DNA of 37,999 nt from an uncultured Flavobacteriaceae bacterium (lineage in GTDB: Bacteria; Bacteroidota; Bacteroidia; Flavobacteriales; Flavobacteriaceae): the NCBI GenBank assembly GCA_913045325.1, contig CAJWPZ010000015.1, positions 1 through 37,999 of the forward strand, given 5' to 3'. Position 1 is the stretch's first letter; each line of letters begins with the position of its first letter. A program made the translations under genes and the position numbers. Of the stretch, positions 1 through 8,719 are shown in pieces. The notes beneath the pieces are model-generated. The model was not told the DNA's origin and searched no databases. It saw only the letters and a program-made list of their open reading frames with translations.

Positions 1-63
1 TAAATTCTTAAACAAATTATATTAAAAAATTGAGCTGAGAATTTTCTTTAAAAAAAAATCACA

Positions 64-71
64 TACTTTTG
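64..71 (+). promoter_or_regulatory. Candidate -7 element for topA
   Basis: TACTTTTG matches the Bacteroidota -7 consensus TAnnTTTG and lies 21 bases before the topA start. No clean TTG -33 element is seen at the usual spacing; only a T-rich stretch is present. The call rests on the -7 match and position. Confidence 0.5.
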
Positions 72-92
72 TAGCCCACATATAATTATACA

Positions 93-2618
93 ATGGCAAA
101 AAATTTAGTAATTGTAGAGTCCCCTGCAAAGGCAAAAACGATAGAGAAGTTTTTAGGGAAAGACTTTAAGGTACAATCAAGTTTTGGACACATAGCAGAT
201 CTTCCCTCTAAAGAACTGGGTGTTGATGTTGATGGTGATTTTACGCCAAAATATATAGTCTCTACTGATAAGAAAAAACTAGTTGCAGATTTAAAAAAAG
301 AAGCTAAAAAAGCTGAAATGGTTTGGCTAGCAAGTGATGAGGATCGAGAGGGAGAAGCAATTGCTTGGCACCTTGCCGAAGAGCTAGACCTTAAAGAAGA
401 AAATACCAAACGTATTGTTTTTCATGAAATTACTAAGACTGCTATTTTAAAAGCCATTGAAAACCCAAGACAAATAGATTATAATTTAGTGAATGCCCAA
501 CAGGCTAGAAGAATTCTAGACAGGCTCGTTGGCTATGAGCTGTCTCCAGTTTTGTGGCGTAAGGTAAAAGGTGGGCTTTCTGCTGGGCGTGTGCAAAGTG
601 TTGCAGTACGTCTTATAGTTGAGCGGGAACGAGAAATAGAGGCATTTAACCCTGTAGCAAGTTATAGAATAGATGCAGAATTTGTAACTGCCCAAGGCAA
701 TAGCTTCAAGGCCAAGTTGCCCAAAAATTTCCAAACACAACAGGCAGCTCGCTTGTTTTTAGAAAAAAACATTGATGCTAGTTACAGTGTTGCAGATTTA
801 ATTAAAAAACCTGCAAAAAAATCACCTGCAGCTCCTTTTACAACTTCAACAATGCAACAAGAAGCAGCTAGGAAATTGTATTTCTCTGTTGGAAAAACAA
901 TGACCATTGCTCAGCGTTTGTATGAGGCGGGTTTAATCACCTACATGAGAACAGATAGTGTAAACCTATCAAATGATGCGCAACAGGCTGCAGCAAAAGA
1001 AATCACTAAAAGTTTTGGGCAGGCCTATAGCCACCCAAGAAAATATAAAGGCAAGTCTAAAGGAGCTCAAGAGGCGCATGAGGCAATTAGACCTACAGAA
1101 ATGTCTCGTCATAGCATTGAGGGAGATTATGATCAAACACGATTGTATGATTTAATTTGGAAACGCACCCTGGCCTCACAGATGAGTGATGCTCAATTAG
1201 AGCGCACCAATGTGAAAATTGCTATTACTTCATCTCAAGGGGTGAAAGAGCAGTTTACCGCAAACGGAGAGATGATTAAGTTTGATGGGTTTTTGAAAGT
1301 ATACCTTGAAGGAGTTGATAACGATGAGCAGGAACAGGAAGGGATGCTCCCAAAATTAGTTAAAGCAGATGCCTTAGATGCAAATTATGTTACCGCCACT
1401 GAGCGTTTTACAAGACCTCCGTACCGTTTTACAGAGGCTTCTTTGGTAAAACAATTAGAGGAGCTGGGTATTGGAAGACCTTCTACATACGCGCCAACTA
1501 TTTCTACCATAATAAGTAGAAACTATGTTGAAAAAGGAACAATCGAAGGAGTAGAAAGAAAGTATTTGCAGCTTACATTAGCAAAGCAGGCAATAAAAGA
1601 TAACACCCTTTTGGAAACCATAGGGAGTGATAAAGGAAAACTAGTGCCAACAGATATTGGGATGATTGTAAATGACTTTCTAGTGGAGCACTTCTCCTCG
1701 GTGTTAGATTTTAATTTTACAGCAAAAGTAGAACAAGATTTTGATGACATTGCAGATGGTAAAGAAAACTGGAAGCATATGCTAAAAGAATTTTACGGAA
1801 AGTTTCACCCAACTGTTGAGCATGTTAAAGAAAATGCAGAAAGAGAAAGCGGAGAACGTATTTTAGGAAAAGATCCAGAAAGTGGCAGAACCGTTTTGGT
1901 GCGTCTAGGAAAATTTGGACCAATGGCCCAAATTGGCGCCCCAGATGATGAAGAGAAAAAATTTGCAAGTCTGCGCCCAGACCAGCAATTACATTTAGTG
2001 ACCTTTGACCAGGTAATGGATTTGTTTAAGCTTCCAAAAGATTTGGGCACCTATGAAGATGAGCAGGTAGATGTCAATAACGGTCGTTTTGGACCCTATG
2101 TAAGATTTGGAAAAATGTTTGTTTCTCTGCCAAAAGGTATAGATCCTCTTGATGTAGATATGGCTTATGCAATTGAGCTTATTGAAGAAAAGAAAAAAGC
2201 AGATGCTCCGGTTTATATCTATGAAGACTTGCCAGTACAAAAAGGAACAGGTCGTTTCGGACCGTTTATAAAATGGAACAACATGTTTATTAATGTCAAT
2301 AAAAAGTATGACTTTGATTCTCTAAGTGATGCAGATATTATTGAGTTAATAGAGACCAAAAAACAAAAAGAGATTGACAAGCTTATTCATAATTGGGAAG
2401 AAGAGGGGATTCGCTTGGAAAAAGCAAGGTGGGGACGCTTTAATCTTCTGAAAGGAAAAACAAAAATTGAGTTGCCAAAAACAACAAAGGCAGAAAAAAT
2501 GACTTTGGAGGATGCCCAGGCCATTTTAGAGAAAAATGCCCCTAAGAAAAAGAAGAAAAAAGCCGCAGCAAAGAAAAAAGCGCCTGCAAAAAAGAAGGCT
2601 ACCGCAAAGAAAAAATAA
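93..2618 (+). CDS. topA: DNA topoisomerase I (type IA)
   Basis: Relaxes negatively supercoiled DNA by transient single-strand cleavage in the cytoplasm. The 841-residue protein opens with a Toprim domain (IVESPAKAKT near residue 6 and the acidic motif ASDEDREGEA near residue 80). The catalytic tyrosine is Y284 in GLITYMRTDS. The C-terminal third has three glycine/aromatic repeats (GRFGPYVRFGK, GRFGPFIKWNN, ARWGRFNLLKG) of the topoisomerase C-terminal repeat type in place of the Cys4 zinc fingers of E. coli TopA; I see no CxxC pairs. It ends in a lysine/alanine tail of about 26 residues. The ATG at 93 gives the standard N-terminus MAKNLVIVES. The next gene starts 24 bases downstream on the same strand. 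Confidence 0.97.
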   Translation: MAKNLVIVESPAKAKTIEKFLGKDFKVQSSFGHIADLPSKELGVDVDGDFTPKYIVSTDKKKLVADLKKEAKKAEMVWLASDEDREGEAIAWHLAEELDLKEENTKRIVFHEITKTAILKAIENPRQIDYNLVNAQQARRILDRLVGYELSPVLWRKVKGGLSAGRVQSVAVRLIVEREREIEAFNPVASYRIDAEFVTAQGNSFKAKLPKNFQTQQAARLFLEKNIDASYSVADLIKKPAKKSPAAPFTTSTMQQEAARKLYFSVGKTMTIAQRLYEAGLITYMRTDSVNLSNDAQQAAAKEITKSFGQAYSHPRKYKGKSKGAQEAHEAIRPTEMSRHSIEGDYDQTRLYDLIWKRTLASQMSDAQLERTNVKIAITSSQGVKEQFTANGEMIKFDGFLKVYLEGVDNDEQEQEGMLPKLVKADALDANYVTATERFTRPPYRFTEASLVKQLEELGIGRPSTYAPTISTIISRNYVEKGTIEGVERKYLQLTLAKQAIKDNTLLETIGSDKGKLVPTDIGMIVNDFLVEHFSSVLDFNFTAKVEQDFDDIADGKENWKHMLKEFYGKFHPTVEHVKENAERESGERILGKDPESGRTVLVRLGKFGPMAQIGAPDDEEKKFASLRPDQQLHLVTFDQVMDLFKLPKDLGTYEDEQVDVNNGRFGPYVRFGKMFVSLPKGIDPLDVDMAYAIELIEEKKKADAPVYIYEDLPVQKGTGRFGPFIKWNNMFINVNKKYDFDSLSDADIIELIETKKQKEIDKLIHNWEEEGIRLEKARWGRFNLLKGKTKIELPKTTKAEKMTLEDAQAILEKNAPKKKKKKAAAKKKAPAKKKATAKKK

Positions 2619-2642
2619 CCAAACACCATATAGTAACATCTT

Positions 2643-3806
2643 TTGATAGAATTTCTTACCCCAGTCTCAAAGTCTATTATCGCACATCGTGAGATGCTCC
2701 CTACAGGCACCATAGGGAAGCATTTGTTAGTGCACACTATCAAGGGCGAGTTGCCAGATTTAACAAATGTTAAGTTTGCTATTTTTGGATCTAAAGAAAA
2801 CAGGCGTGATGTCAATTATATGGGGCTTGACATAAACTTTGATGCTGTTAGAATGTCCCTCTATGGGCTGTATCCTGGAAACTGGAAACATACTATTGCA
2901 GATCTTGGAGATATAGAAAAAGGCGCCAGTGTAGCCGATTCTTATTTTGCTGTTAAAGCAGTTACTGCTGCGCTGCTTAAAAAAAACATCATTCCAATTA
3001 TATTAGGAGCAAGCCAAGACGGCTTGTATGCGCAATACCGTGCCTATGACGGTGTTGCCTCTATGATTAATATGGTTAACATCGATACTCGCTTTGATTT
3101 AGGAGATGCAGAGGCGGCTATAACCAATAAGTCTTATGTTGGTAGAATTATTGTAGATAAACCTTACAACTTATTTAACTATAGTGTGCTGGGGTATCAA
3201 TCATTTTTTAATCCACCTCAAGAGATTGCACTTATGGAGGCGCTTTATTTTGATGCCCACAGATTAGGAGCTGTTACTGCAGATATTAAAGACGTAGAAC
3301 CTATCTTTAGAAATGCAGATTTGGTAACCCTAGATATTTCTGCAATAAAAAGCGCAGAATTAGGGAGTTATAATAAGGAGAATCCAAATGGGTTTGACGG
3401 CAGAGAGATTTGTGCAATATCTAGATATGCAGGAATAAGCAGTAAAGTATCTTCTTTTTCGTTATTTGAAATTACAGATTTTACAGATTCTAAATCTGGA
3501 GCAATGCTTCTGGCTCAAGTACTGTGGTATTTTATTGAGGGTGTAAATTTTAGGGTTTCTGATGATGATTTTACAGATCAAAAAAACTTCACAACCTACA
3601 AGGTACCTATAGATGACGAGGTTTTGATATTTAAAAAAAGCAACAAGACGGGAAGATGGTGGATAGAATTGCCTTTTATTTCAAATATTAATAATAAATT
3701 GAAATCACCGACGTTATTACCATGCACCTATGGCGAATATTTGAGTGCAACAAATCAGGAAATACCTGAAAGGTGGCTCAAAGCCCGCCGAAAGAACGAA
3801 GTTTGA
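2643..3806 (+). CDS. Ureohydrolase-fold protein, formimidoylglutamase-like, metal site degenerate
   Basis: This 387-residue protein resembles the arginase/agmatinase/formimidoylglutamase family, which normally binds two Mn ions through six His/Asp ligands. The usual GG(D/G)H motif is GASQD here, with Q125 in place of His. The DAHxD motif is D148-T-R-F-D152, with R150 in place of His. The SxDxD motif is LDIS, with S233 in place of the second Asp. D148, D152 and D231 remain, so three of six ligands are lost and Mn-dependent hydrolysis is unlikely. The start is TTG at 2643: an in-frame stop lies 9 bases upstream, and the next ATG would remove about 17 conserved-looking residues. It sits between topA and gldK, probably transcribed with topA. 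Database pipelines may label it formimidoylglutamase; I would not assume that activity. Confidence 0.8.
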   Translation: MIEFLTPVSKSIIAHREMLPTGTIGKHLLVHTIKGELPDLTNVKFAIFGSKENRRDVNYMGLDINFDAVRMSLYGLYPGNWKHTIADLGDIEKGASVADSYFAVKAVTAALLKKNIIPIILGASQDGLYAQYRAYDGVASMINMVNIDTRFDLGDAEAAITNKSYVGRIIVDKPYNLFNYSVLGYQSFFNPPQEIALMEALYFDAHRLGAVTADIKDVEPIFRNADLVTLDISAIKSAELGSYNKENPNGFDGREICAISRYAGISSKVSSFSLFEITDFTDSKSGAMLLAQVLWYFIEGVNFRVSDDDFTDQKNFTTYKVPIDDEVLIFKKSNKTGRWWIELPFISNINNKLKSPTLLPCTYGEYLSATNQEIPERWLKARRKNEV

Positions 3807-3853
3807 CCAATTAAAATTGAATAATTTTTAACAAGTGTTTTTTAAGAAAATTG

Positions 3854-3884
3854 TTGTTTTTTTTAAAATATATCGATAGGTTTA
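3854..3884 (+). promoter_or_regulatory. Candidate promoter of the gldKLMN operon
   Basis: TTG (3854-3856), 20 bases, then TAGGTTTA (3877-3884). This matches the -33/-7 arrangement of Bacteroidota apart from the last base of the -7 element. It leaves a leader of about 25-30 bases before the gldK ATG at 3917. Confidence 0.5.
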
Positions 3885-3916
3885 CACACTTGAAACTAGA
3901 ATTTAACCCAGTACCT

Positions 3917-5296
3917 ATGAAAAAGTTTATTGCATTGGCTGCGATTGTTGCCTTAATGTCCAGTTGTAACTCTGGAGACAGAGGAGAACTTGTTGGAGTA
4001 AAAGGTAAAAAATGGCTCCCAGAAAAGCCCTACGGAATGACTCTTATCCCAGGTGGTGCGTTTGTTATGGGTAAATCTGGAGATGACTTTGTAGCCGTTA
4101 ATGACGCCCCTACAAAAACTGTTACTGTTCGGTCTTTTTATATGGACGAAACAGAAATTACTAACTCAGAATACCGTCAATTTGTAGAGTGGGTTAGAGA
4201 TTCAACAGTGCGCTTAAGATTAGCTATTCTAGCAGATGAGTTAGGAGAAACTCCGGGAGATGGAGAAGCGGGTATTGGAGATTTTGCTTTTCTTGACAAC
4301 GAAGAAGAAGAAAAAACTCCCTATGACCAATACATGGAAGATAATTACTATGGAATGGGAGATGATTTCTACGAGGGTAGAAAAATCAATAACAACATAG
4401 ATTTAATTTGGGACACCGCTGAGTATCCTGATGAGTATTACGTTGAGGTCATGGACAGTATGTATCTGCCTATGGAAGAATCTTACAACGGGCAGCGCAC
4501 GCTAAATGTGTCCAAACTTAATTTTCAATATTCTTATATGGACATTGGGCAGGCTGCACAAGACAAGGCAACACAAAGAAAAGATTTTATCAAAAAAGAA
4601 AGTCTAAACATATATCCAGACACCACTGTTTGGATTAGAGACTTCAATTACTCATACAATGAGCCGATGCACAATGATTATTTCTGGCACGAAGCCTATG
4701 GAGAGTATCCTGTGGTTGGAGTAACTTGGAAACAAGCCAAAGCATTTGCTGCTTGGAGAACTTTATACAAAAATTCAAACCAGAAAAAAAGAGATCGTCA
4801 ATTCGTAAACTCTTTCCGTCTTCCTAGTGAAGCAGAATGGGAATATGCTGCTCGTGGTGGTATTCAAGGAGGAGATTTTCCTTGGGGAGGACCATACACT
4901 AAAAATGATAGAGGTTGTTTCTTGGCAAACTTTAAACCCCTTCGTGGAGATTATTCCGCAGATCAAGCTTTGTATACTGTAGAGGCCAATTCATATGAGC
5001 CTAACGGTTACAACCTATATAACATGGCGGGTAATGTAGCCGAGTGGGTAGATAGTTCTTACGAGGCTGCTTCTTATGATTATAACTCAACAATGAATCC
5101 TCTTGTAAATGACCCAACAAACATGCGTAAAGTAACTCGTGGCGGTTCTTGGAAAGATGTTGCCTACTTTTTAGAGGTTAGTTCAAGAAACTATGAATAT
5201 GCAGATTCTGCAAGAAGCTACATTGGTTTTAGAACCGTACAAGATTACATGGGTACAGATATTACTTTAAATCAAAACTTCGGTGACGCGAGATAA
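3917..5296 (+). CDS. gldK: Gliding motility / T9SS lipoprotein GldK
   Basis: Outer-membrane-anchored periplasmic lipoprotein that forms, with GldN, the ring of the type IX secretion system and gliding machinery. I chose the ATG at 3917 (459 residues): it gives a lipoprotein signal, MKKFIALAAIVALMSSC, with the lipidated Cys at residue 17. The upstream TTG at 3851 would add 22 non-signal residues. The mature protein is a formylglycine-generating-enzyme/sulfatase-modifying (SUMF1) fold: MTLIPGGAFVMG near the N-terminus, RLPSEAEWEYAARGG in the middle, NMAGNVAEWV and VTRGGSWKD later, and GFRTVQD near the end. These motifs are typical of GldK and GldJ. The position directly before gldL makes GldK the right name. 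It is first in an operon of four. Confidence 0.95.
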   Translation: MKKFIALAAIVALMSSCNSGDRGELVGVKGKKWLPEKPYGMTLIPGGAFVMGKSGDDFVAVNDAPTKTVTVRSFYMDETEITNSEYRQFVEWVRDSTVRLRLAILADELGETPGDGEAGIGDFAFLDNEEEEKTPYDQYMEDNYYGMGDDFYEGRKINNNIDLIWDTAEYPDEYYVEVMDSMYLPMEESYNGQRTLNVSKLNFQYSYMDIGQAAQDKATQRKDFIKKESLNIYPDTTVWIRDFNYSYNEPMHNDYFWHEAYGEYPVVGVTWKQAKAFAAWRTLYKNSNQKKRDRQFVNSFRLPSEAEWEYAARGGIQGGDFPWGGPYTKNDRGCFLANFKPLRGDYSADQALYTVEANSYEPNGYNLYNMAGNVAEWVDSSYEAASYDYNSTMNPLVNDPTNMRKVTRGGSWKDVAYFLEVSSRNYEYADSARSYIGFRTVQDYMGTDITLNQNFGDAR

Positions 5297-5353
5297 AACG
5301 TTAAAAAAAAACTCAAACTCAAATACTTAACTTAAACTTTAAAAAAAACTATT

Positions 5354-5977
5354 ATGTCACAGTCAAAATCTGGAAAGAAATTAATGAATATGGTATACGG
5401 TCTTGGAGCCGCAGTTGTAATCATCGGAGCATTATTTAAAATTATGCACTGGCCTTACGGAAACTTAATGTTAATTATTGGTCTTGTTACAGAAGCAGGG
5501 GTATTTGCCGTTTCTGCCTTTGAAAAAGTTGATGATGATCTAGACTGGTCTTTAGTATATCCAGAATTAGCTGGAGGAGCTGCCTTTGGTGGTAAAGGAG
5601 AATCTCCAGAAGGACTTTTATCTAAAAAATTAGACCAAATGTTAAAGGATGCTCGCATCGATGGTGAGTTAATTACAAGTCTTTCTACAAGCATTTCTTC
5701 TTTAGAGGAAGCTGCAAAAGGAATGTCTCCAAGTGCAGATGCGATAAACTCTACTAAAAAGTATAGTGAAGAAATGGCAATGGCTGCGGCACAAATGGAA
5801 TCATTAAATAGTCTTTACAAAGTACAGGTAGAGTCTACATCTCGCCAAACGGAAGTTAACGAGCGCGTTGCAGAAAATGCAGAGCAATTAAAAGCACAAA
5901 TGGAGCACTTAACAACAAGTCTTTCTTCATTAAACGGAGTATACGGTGGTATGTTATCAGCAATGAGCAGAAACTAA
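5354..5977 (+). CDS. gldL: Gliding motility / T9SS motor subunit GldL
   Basis: Inner-membrane part of the proton-driven GldLM rotary motor that powers T9SS export and gliding. The 207-residue protein has two N-terminal membrane segments (about residues 13-31 and 37-56), joined by a short loop containing HWPYGN. The remainder is cytoplasmic and partly coiled coil. E47, in LIIGLVTEAG of the second segment, corresponds by position to the membrane glutamate shown to be essential in Flavobacterium johnsoniae GldL; K29 and E57 are also in or near the membrane. It starts 57 bases after gldK with an AT-rich spacer, and gldM follows after 38 bases, as in other gldKLMN operons. Confidence 0.96.
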   Translation: MSQSKSGKKLMNMVYGLGAAVVIIGALFKIMHWPYGNLMLIIGLVTEAGVFAVSAFEKVDDDLDWSLVYPELAGGAAFGGKGESPEGLLSKKLDQMLKDARIDGELITSLSTSISSLEEAAKGMSPSADAINSTKKYSEEMAMAAAQMESLNSLYKVQVESTSRQTEVNERVAENAEQLKAQMEHLTTSLSSLNGVYGGMLSAMSRN

Positions 5978-6015
5978 TCATAATTTCACTAAATAAAAAT
6001 ATTTAAAATAAAATT

Positions 6016-7584
6016 ATGGCAGGAGGAAAACAAACCCCAAGACAAAAGATGATTAACCTAATGTACTTGGTTTTCATCGCGATGTTGGCATTAAATATGT
6101 CCAAAGAAGTGTTGTCTGCATTTGGTTCAATAAACGAAAAATTAGACCGTGCAAATACAAGTTATGAGTCTAAAAACACCCTTGCATTGGCCGAGATTTC
6201 AAAAAAGGCTGATGAGAATGATGAGTTTAAGGCGGCAGCTGCAACAGCTAACGCAGCAAGTCAGTTATCAAAAACCTACAACGATTATATAGCACTCCAA
6301 AAAGAATTGCTACTATCTGAGGTGGACGATAACACAGACTACGAAACAATGGATCAGCCTACTTTTTTAAATGAACTTTATTATAAAGGGGGTAAATTAA
6401 CAGAAGCTGGGCAAGAGTTTATTACTCAAATGGACTCCTACAGAGAAGCAATTGTAGCTTTACTTGGAGATACCAACCCAACCCTGTCAGCCCAAATTAA
6501 TAAAGATTTCGATTCTTCAGATATTACATCAGGAACTGAAGGTAACAAAGTAACAAAAAACTACATAGAATACAATTATGTTAATTTCCCGTTGGTTTCT
6601 TCATTAACAAAAATGACGCAAGTCCAAAATGATATCAAGTCTGTAGAAAATGAATTATTATCTTCACTGCTTTCAGGAAACCTAAAGCAACTTGCAAAGC
6701 TTGATAATTACGAGACTGTTATGACAACCTCAAAAGGGGCCTATTACACGGGTTCAACCTTTGATGGGATGTTATCACTGGGTCGAGTAGATGCTTCTAC
6801 AAAACCTGCTAGAGTTGAATTATTGGTTGACGGTAAACAAGTTAAAGACACCCAATATGAGTTTGATGGCGGTAAAGTAGTTCTTAAAGTAGGAACTGGC
6901 GGAGTTGGTGATCATAAAATTACAGGAAAACTTGTGTACTTGCAAGATGGTAATGAGGTGGAGGTGCTTGTAGATAAAAAATTTACAACCATCAATAAAC
7001 CAAACAATGCTACCATTGCTGCAGATAAGATGAATGTAGTATATCGTGGTGTGTCTAACCCAATGACAATTACTTTTGCGGGTATTCAAGACAACAAGAT
7101 AAGAGCAAACGCTGCTGGTTTAACCAGAGTAAAAGGAAGTTCATATGCTATGAACCCTGGAACGGGTAGAGAAGTAACTATTAATGTGTCTGGTACCCTT
7201 CCTGATGGAGACCCAGTAAGAGATAGTGCTACCTTCCGTATTAAAGATATTCCACGTCCAACAGGAACCATTCGTGGTGAAGATGGAGACGGAGGTTGTG
7301 TTAGAATGCAACGTCAAGGACTTGAGAAGTCAAGTATTGGTGCAGCACTACAAGATTTTGATTTTGATTTGAAGTTGAATGTAACTGGATTTAGTTTCAA
7401 AGTTAGTGGGCAACCAACAATTAAAGTAAATGGTAGAAAATTAAATAGTCAAGCCTCTGGAGCTCTTAAAAGAGCAAAGCGTGGTGAAACCTTACAGATT
7501 TTCGATATCACTGCAAATATAGCTGGAAACAGCGGGTACAAATTGAAGAAGATTTCTCCAATCTGTATAGAGTTAACAAATTAA
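6016..7584 (+). CDS. gldM: Gliding motility / T9SS motor subunit GldM
   Basis: Partner of GldL: a single membrane helix enters the GldL ring, and a long periplasmic arm transmits rotation to the GldKN ring. The 522-residue protein has a short cytoplasmic start (MAGGKQTPRQK), one membrane segment at about residues 13-32 (MINLMYLVFIAMLALNM) and then periplasmic domains. These begin helical (residues 40-220) and continue as beta-rich, Ig-like domains to the C-terminus. Length and domain order fit GldM/PorM. A Cys near residue 428 (GDGGCVRMQ) and another near the C-terminus (ISPICIEL) could pair in the last domain; this is inference. Confidence 0.96.
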   Translation: MAGGKQTPRQKMINLMYLVFIAMLALNMSKEVLSAFGSINEKLDRANTSYESKNTLALAEISKKADENDEFKAAAATANAASQLSKTYNDYIALQKELLLSEVDDNTDYETMDQPTFLNELYYKGGKLTEAGQEFITQMDSYREAIVALLGDTNPTLSAQINKDFDSSDITSGTEGNKVTKNYIEYNYVNFPLVSSLTKMTQVQNDIKSVENELLSSLLSGNLKQLAKLDNYETVMTTSKGAYYTGSTFDGMLSLGRVDASTKPARVELLVDGKQVKDTQYEFDGGKVVLKVGTGGVGDHKITGKLVYLQDGNEVEVLVDKKFTTINKPNNATIAADKMNVVYRGVSNPMTITFAGIQDNKIRANAAGLTRVKGSSYAMNPGTGREVTINVSGTLPDGDPVRDSATFRIKDIPRPTGTIRGEDGDGGCVRMQRQGLEKSSIGAALQDFDFDLKLNVTGFSFKVSGQPTIKVNGRKLNSQASGALKRAKRGETLQIFDITANIAGNSGYKLKKISPICIELTN

Positions 7585-7590
7585 GAAATA

Positions 7591-7634
7591 TAATAATCAC
7601 GCTTGATATGCGTTATTATCAAGTGTGATTATTA
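7591..7634 (+). promoter_or_regulatory. Long hairpin between gldM and gldN
   Basis: The left arm 7591-7608 and right arm 7617-7634 pair over 18 bp, with one G-U wobble and no bulge, around an 8-base loop (TGCGTTAT). A T6 run follows 7 bases later (7642-7647), so this is not a textbook terminator. It is the strongest intra-operon structure in the window. It could stabilise the upstream mRNA, attenuate gldN, or mark a processing site. Confidence 0.75.
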
Positions 7635-7662
7635 TGATTGCTTTTTTAATAAAAAGGAACAA

Positions 7663-8568
7663 ATGAAATTAAGGAACATAGTTTTAGCTGCTTTTGTTGT
7701 TGTTATGGGTATATCTAGTGCAAGTGCACAATTAAATATATTAAACTCAACAACACCAGAGGATATTGGAATAAAGACCTTGGATCAACTTGCGTATGAT
7801 AATGATGAGCCATTACCTTATGGTTACATAGATGAGCGTGATTTGCTTTGGTCTAAAGCCACTTGGGAAATCATCGATCTTGATGAGCGTGTAAACTTCC
7901 CTTTGTACTACCCTATAGACACCAATAATATTGGTTCAGATAGACGTCCTTTGTATGATGTTCTTGTTACTAACATGAAAAATGGTACCATACAAGATGT
8001 GTACTCTGACTCTTATTTCACTCAAAAAAGAACCCTAAAAGATTTAGATGCTTCTTTGGTGTATAGAGATACTACAGACTATGGTATTGATCAATTCAAT
8101 GCAGAAGGTATTGTAGATGATGAGTATATTAGAGAATTCACTCTTGATGCTGCAGATATTGAACAGTGGAGAATTCGCGGGTTATGGTATTTAGACTCTC
8201 GCCTTGGCGAACTTAGATACCGTGTTTTAGGAATTTGTCCAGTAGCTCCAGAGGCACGATCAAAAGCTTTTGCAGATGATGGTGGTGGAGATAATTTAGT
8301 TGAATTGTTTTGGGTTTATTTTCCAGCAGCAAGAGAGGTGTTACACCAGGCAAAGGCTTTTAATAGAAAAAATACCTCAAGACCCATTTCTTTCGATCAT
8401 TTATTAAACTCAAGAAGGTTTAATAGCCTTATTTACAAAGAAGAAAATGTACAAGGAGATAGAGCTGTTAAAGAATACATAAGTGAAAATGCATTTATGC
8501 AACTTTTGGAGTCTGACAGAATAAAAGAACAAATTAGAAACATTGAAATAGATCTTTGGAACTATTAA
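7663..8568 (+). CDS. gldN: Gliding motility / T9SS ring protein GldN
   Basis: Periplasmic protein that binds GldK to form the T9SS ring. I chose the ATG at 7663, giving 301 residues with a signal peptide MKLRNIVLAAFVVVMGISSA and cleavage after SASA-Q. An earlier in-frame ATG at 7603 would add 20 polar residues and lies inside the gldM-gldN hairpin, so it is unlikely. The mature protein contains the family's conserved aromatic/acidic stretches (ERDLLWSKATWEIIDL near residue 60, and WRIRGLWYLDSRLGELRYR in the middle). It is the last gene of the operon, followed by a terminator 18 bases downstream. Confidence 0.94.
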   Translation: MKLRNIVLAAFVVVMGISSASAQLNILNSTTPEDIGIKTLDQLAYDNDEPLPYGYIDERDLLWSKATWEIIDLDERVNFPLYYPIDTNNIGSDRRPLYDVLVTNMKNGTIQDVYSDSYFTQKRTLKDLDASLVYRDTTDYGIDQFNAEGIVDDEYIREFTLDAADIEQWRIRGLWYLDSRLGELRYRVLGICPVAPEARSKAFADDGGGDNLVELFWVYFPAAREVLHQAKAFNRKNTSRPISFDHLLNSRRFNSLIYKEENVQGDRAVKEYISENAFMQLLESDRIKEQIRNIEIDLWNY

Positions 8569-8585
8569 TTTAAAACACATACTTT

Positions 8586-8617
8586 AAAAAAAGCCCTACA
8601 CTAGTGGGGCTTTTTTT
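8586..8617 (+). terminator. Rho-independent terminator of the gld operon
   Basis: An A-rich 5' side, the stem AGCCCTAC/GTGGGGCT (8592-8599/8604-8611, one G-U pair) with a 4-base loop, and a run of seven T's. It begins 18 bases after the gldN stop. Confidence 0.9.
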
Positions 8618-8630
8618 ATGACTTTTATCT

Positions 8631-8642
8631 AGCAAATTTGCT
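8631..8642. repeat. 12-bp perfect palindrome upstream of the TetR gene
   Basis: AGCAAATTTGCT is self-complementary and lies about 80 bases before the regulator start. It could be an operator, but it does not match the GTTAGTT half-sites in front of paaE, and AT-rich palindromes arise by chance here. Confidence 0.3.
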
Positions 8643-8719
8643 TGTTTCCCGCTTTTATTTTCTAAGGCTTTACGAGCCCCAGATACTGTATGCCAGAATT
8701 GTTTGTTATATTTACTGTA

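Noticed and set aside
86-409. 107-codon ORF on the minus strand inside topA
   Set aside because: It is antisense to a well-conserved topoisomerase domain, serine-rich in the way typical of reverse-strand reading of a lysine/aspartate-rich gene, and has no recognisable motif.
2387-2815. 142-codon minus-strand ORF across the topA/ureohydrolase boundary
   Set aside because: Its phenylalanine/alanine-rich stretch is the reverse reading of the TopA lysine/alanine tail; it is an artefact of composition.
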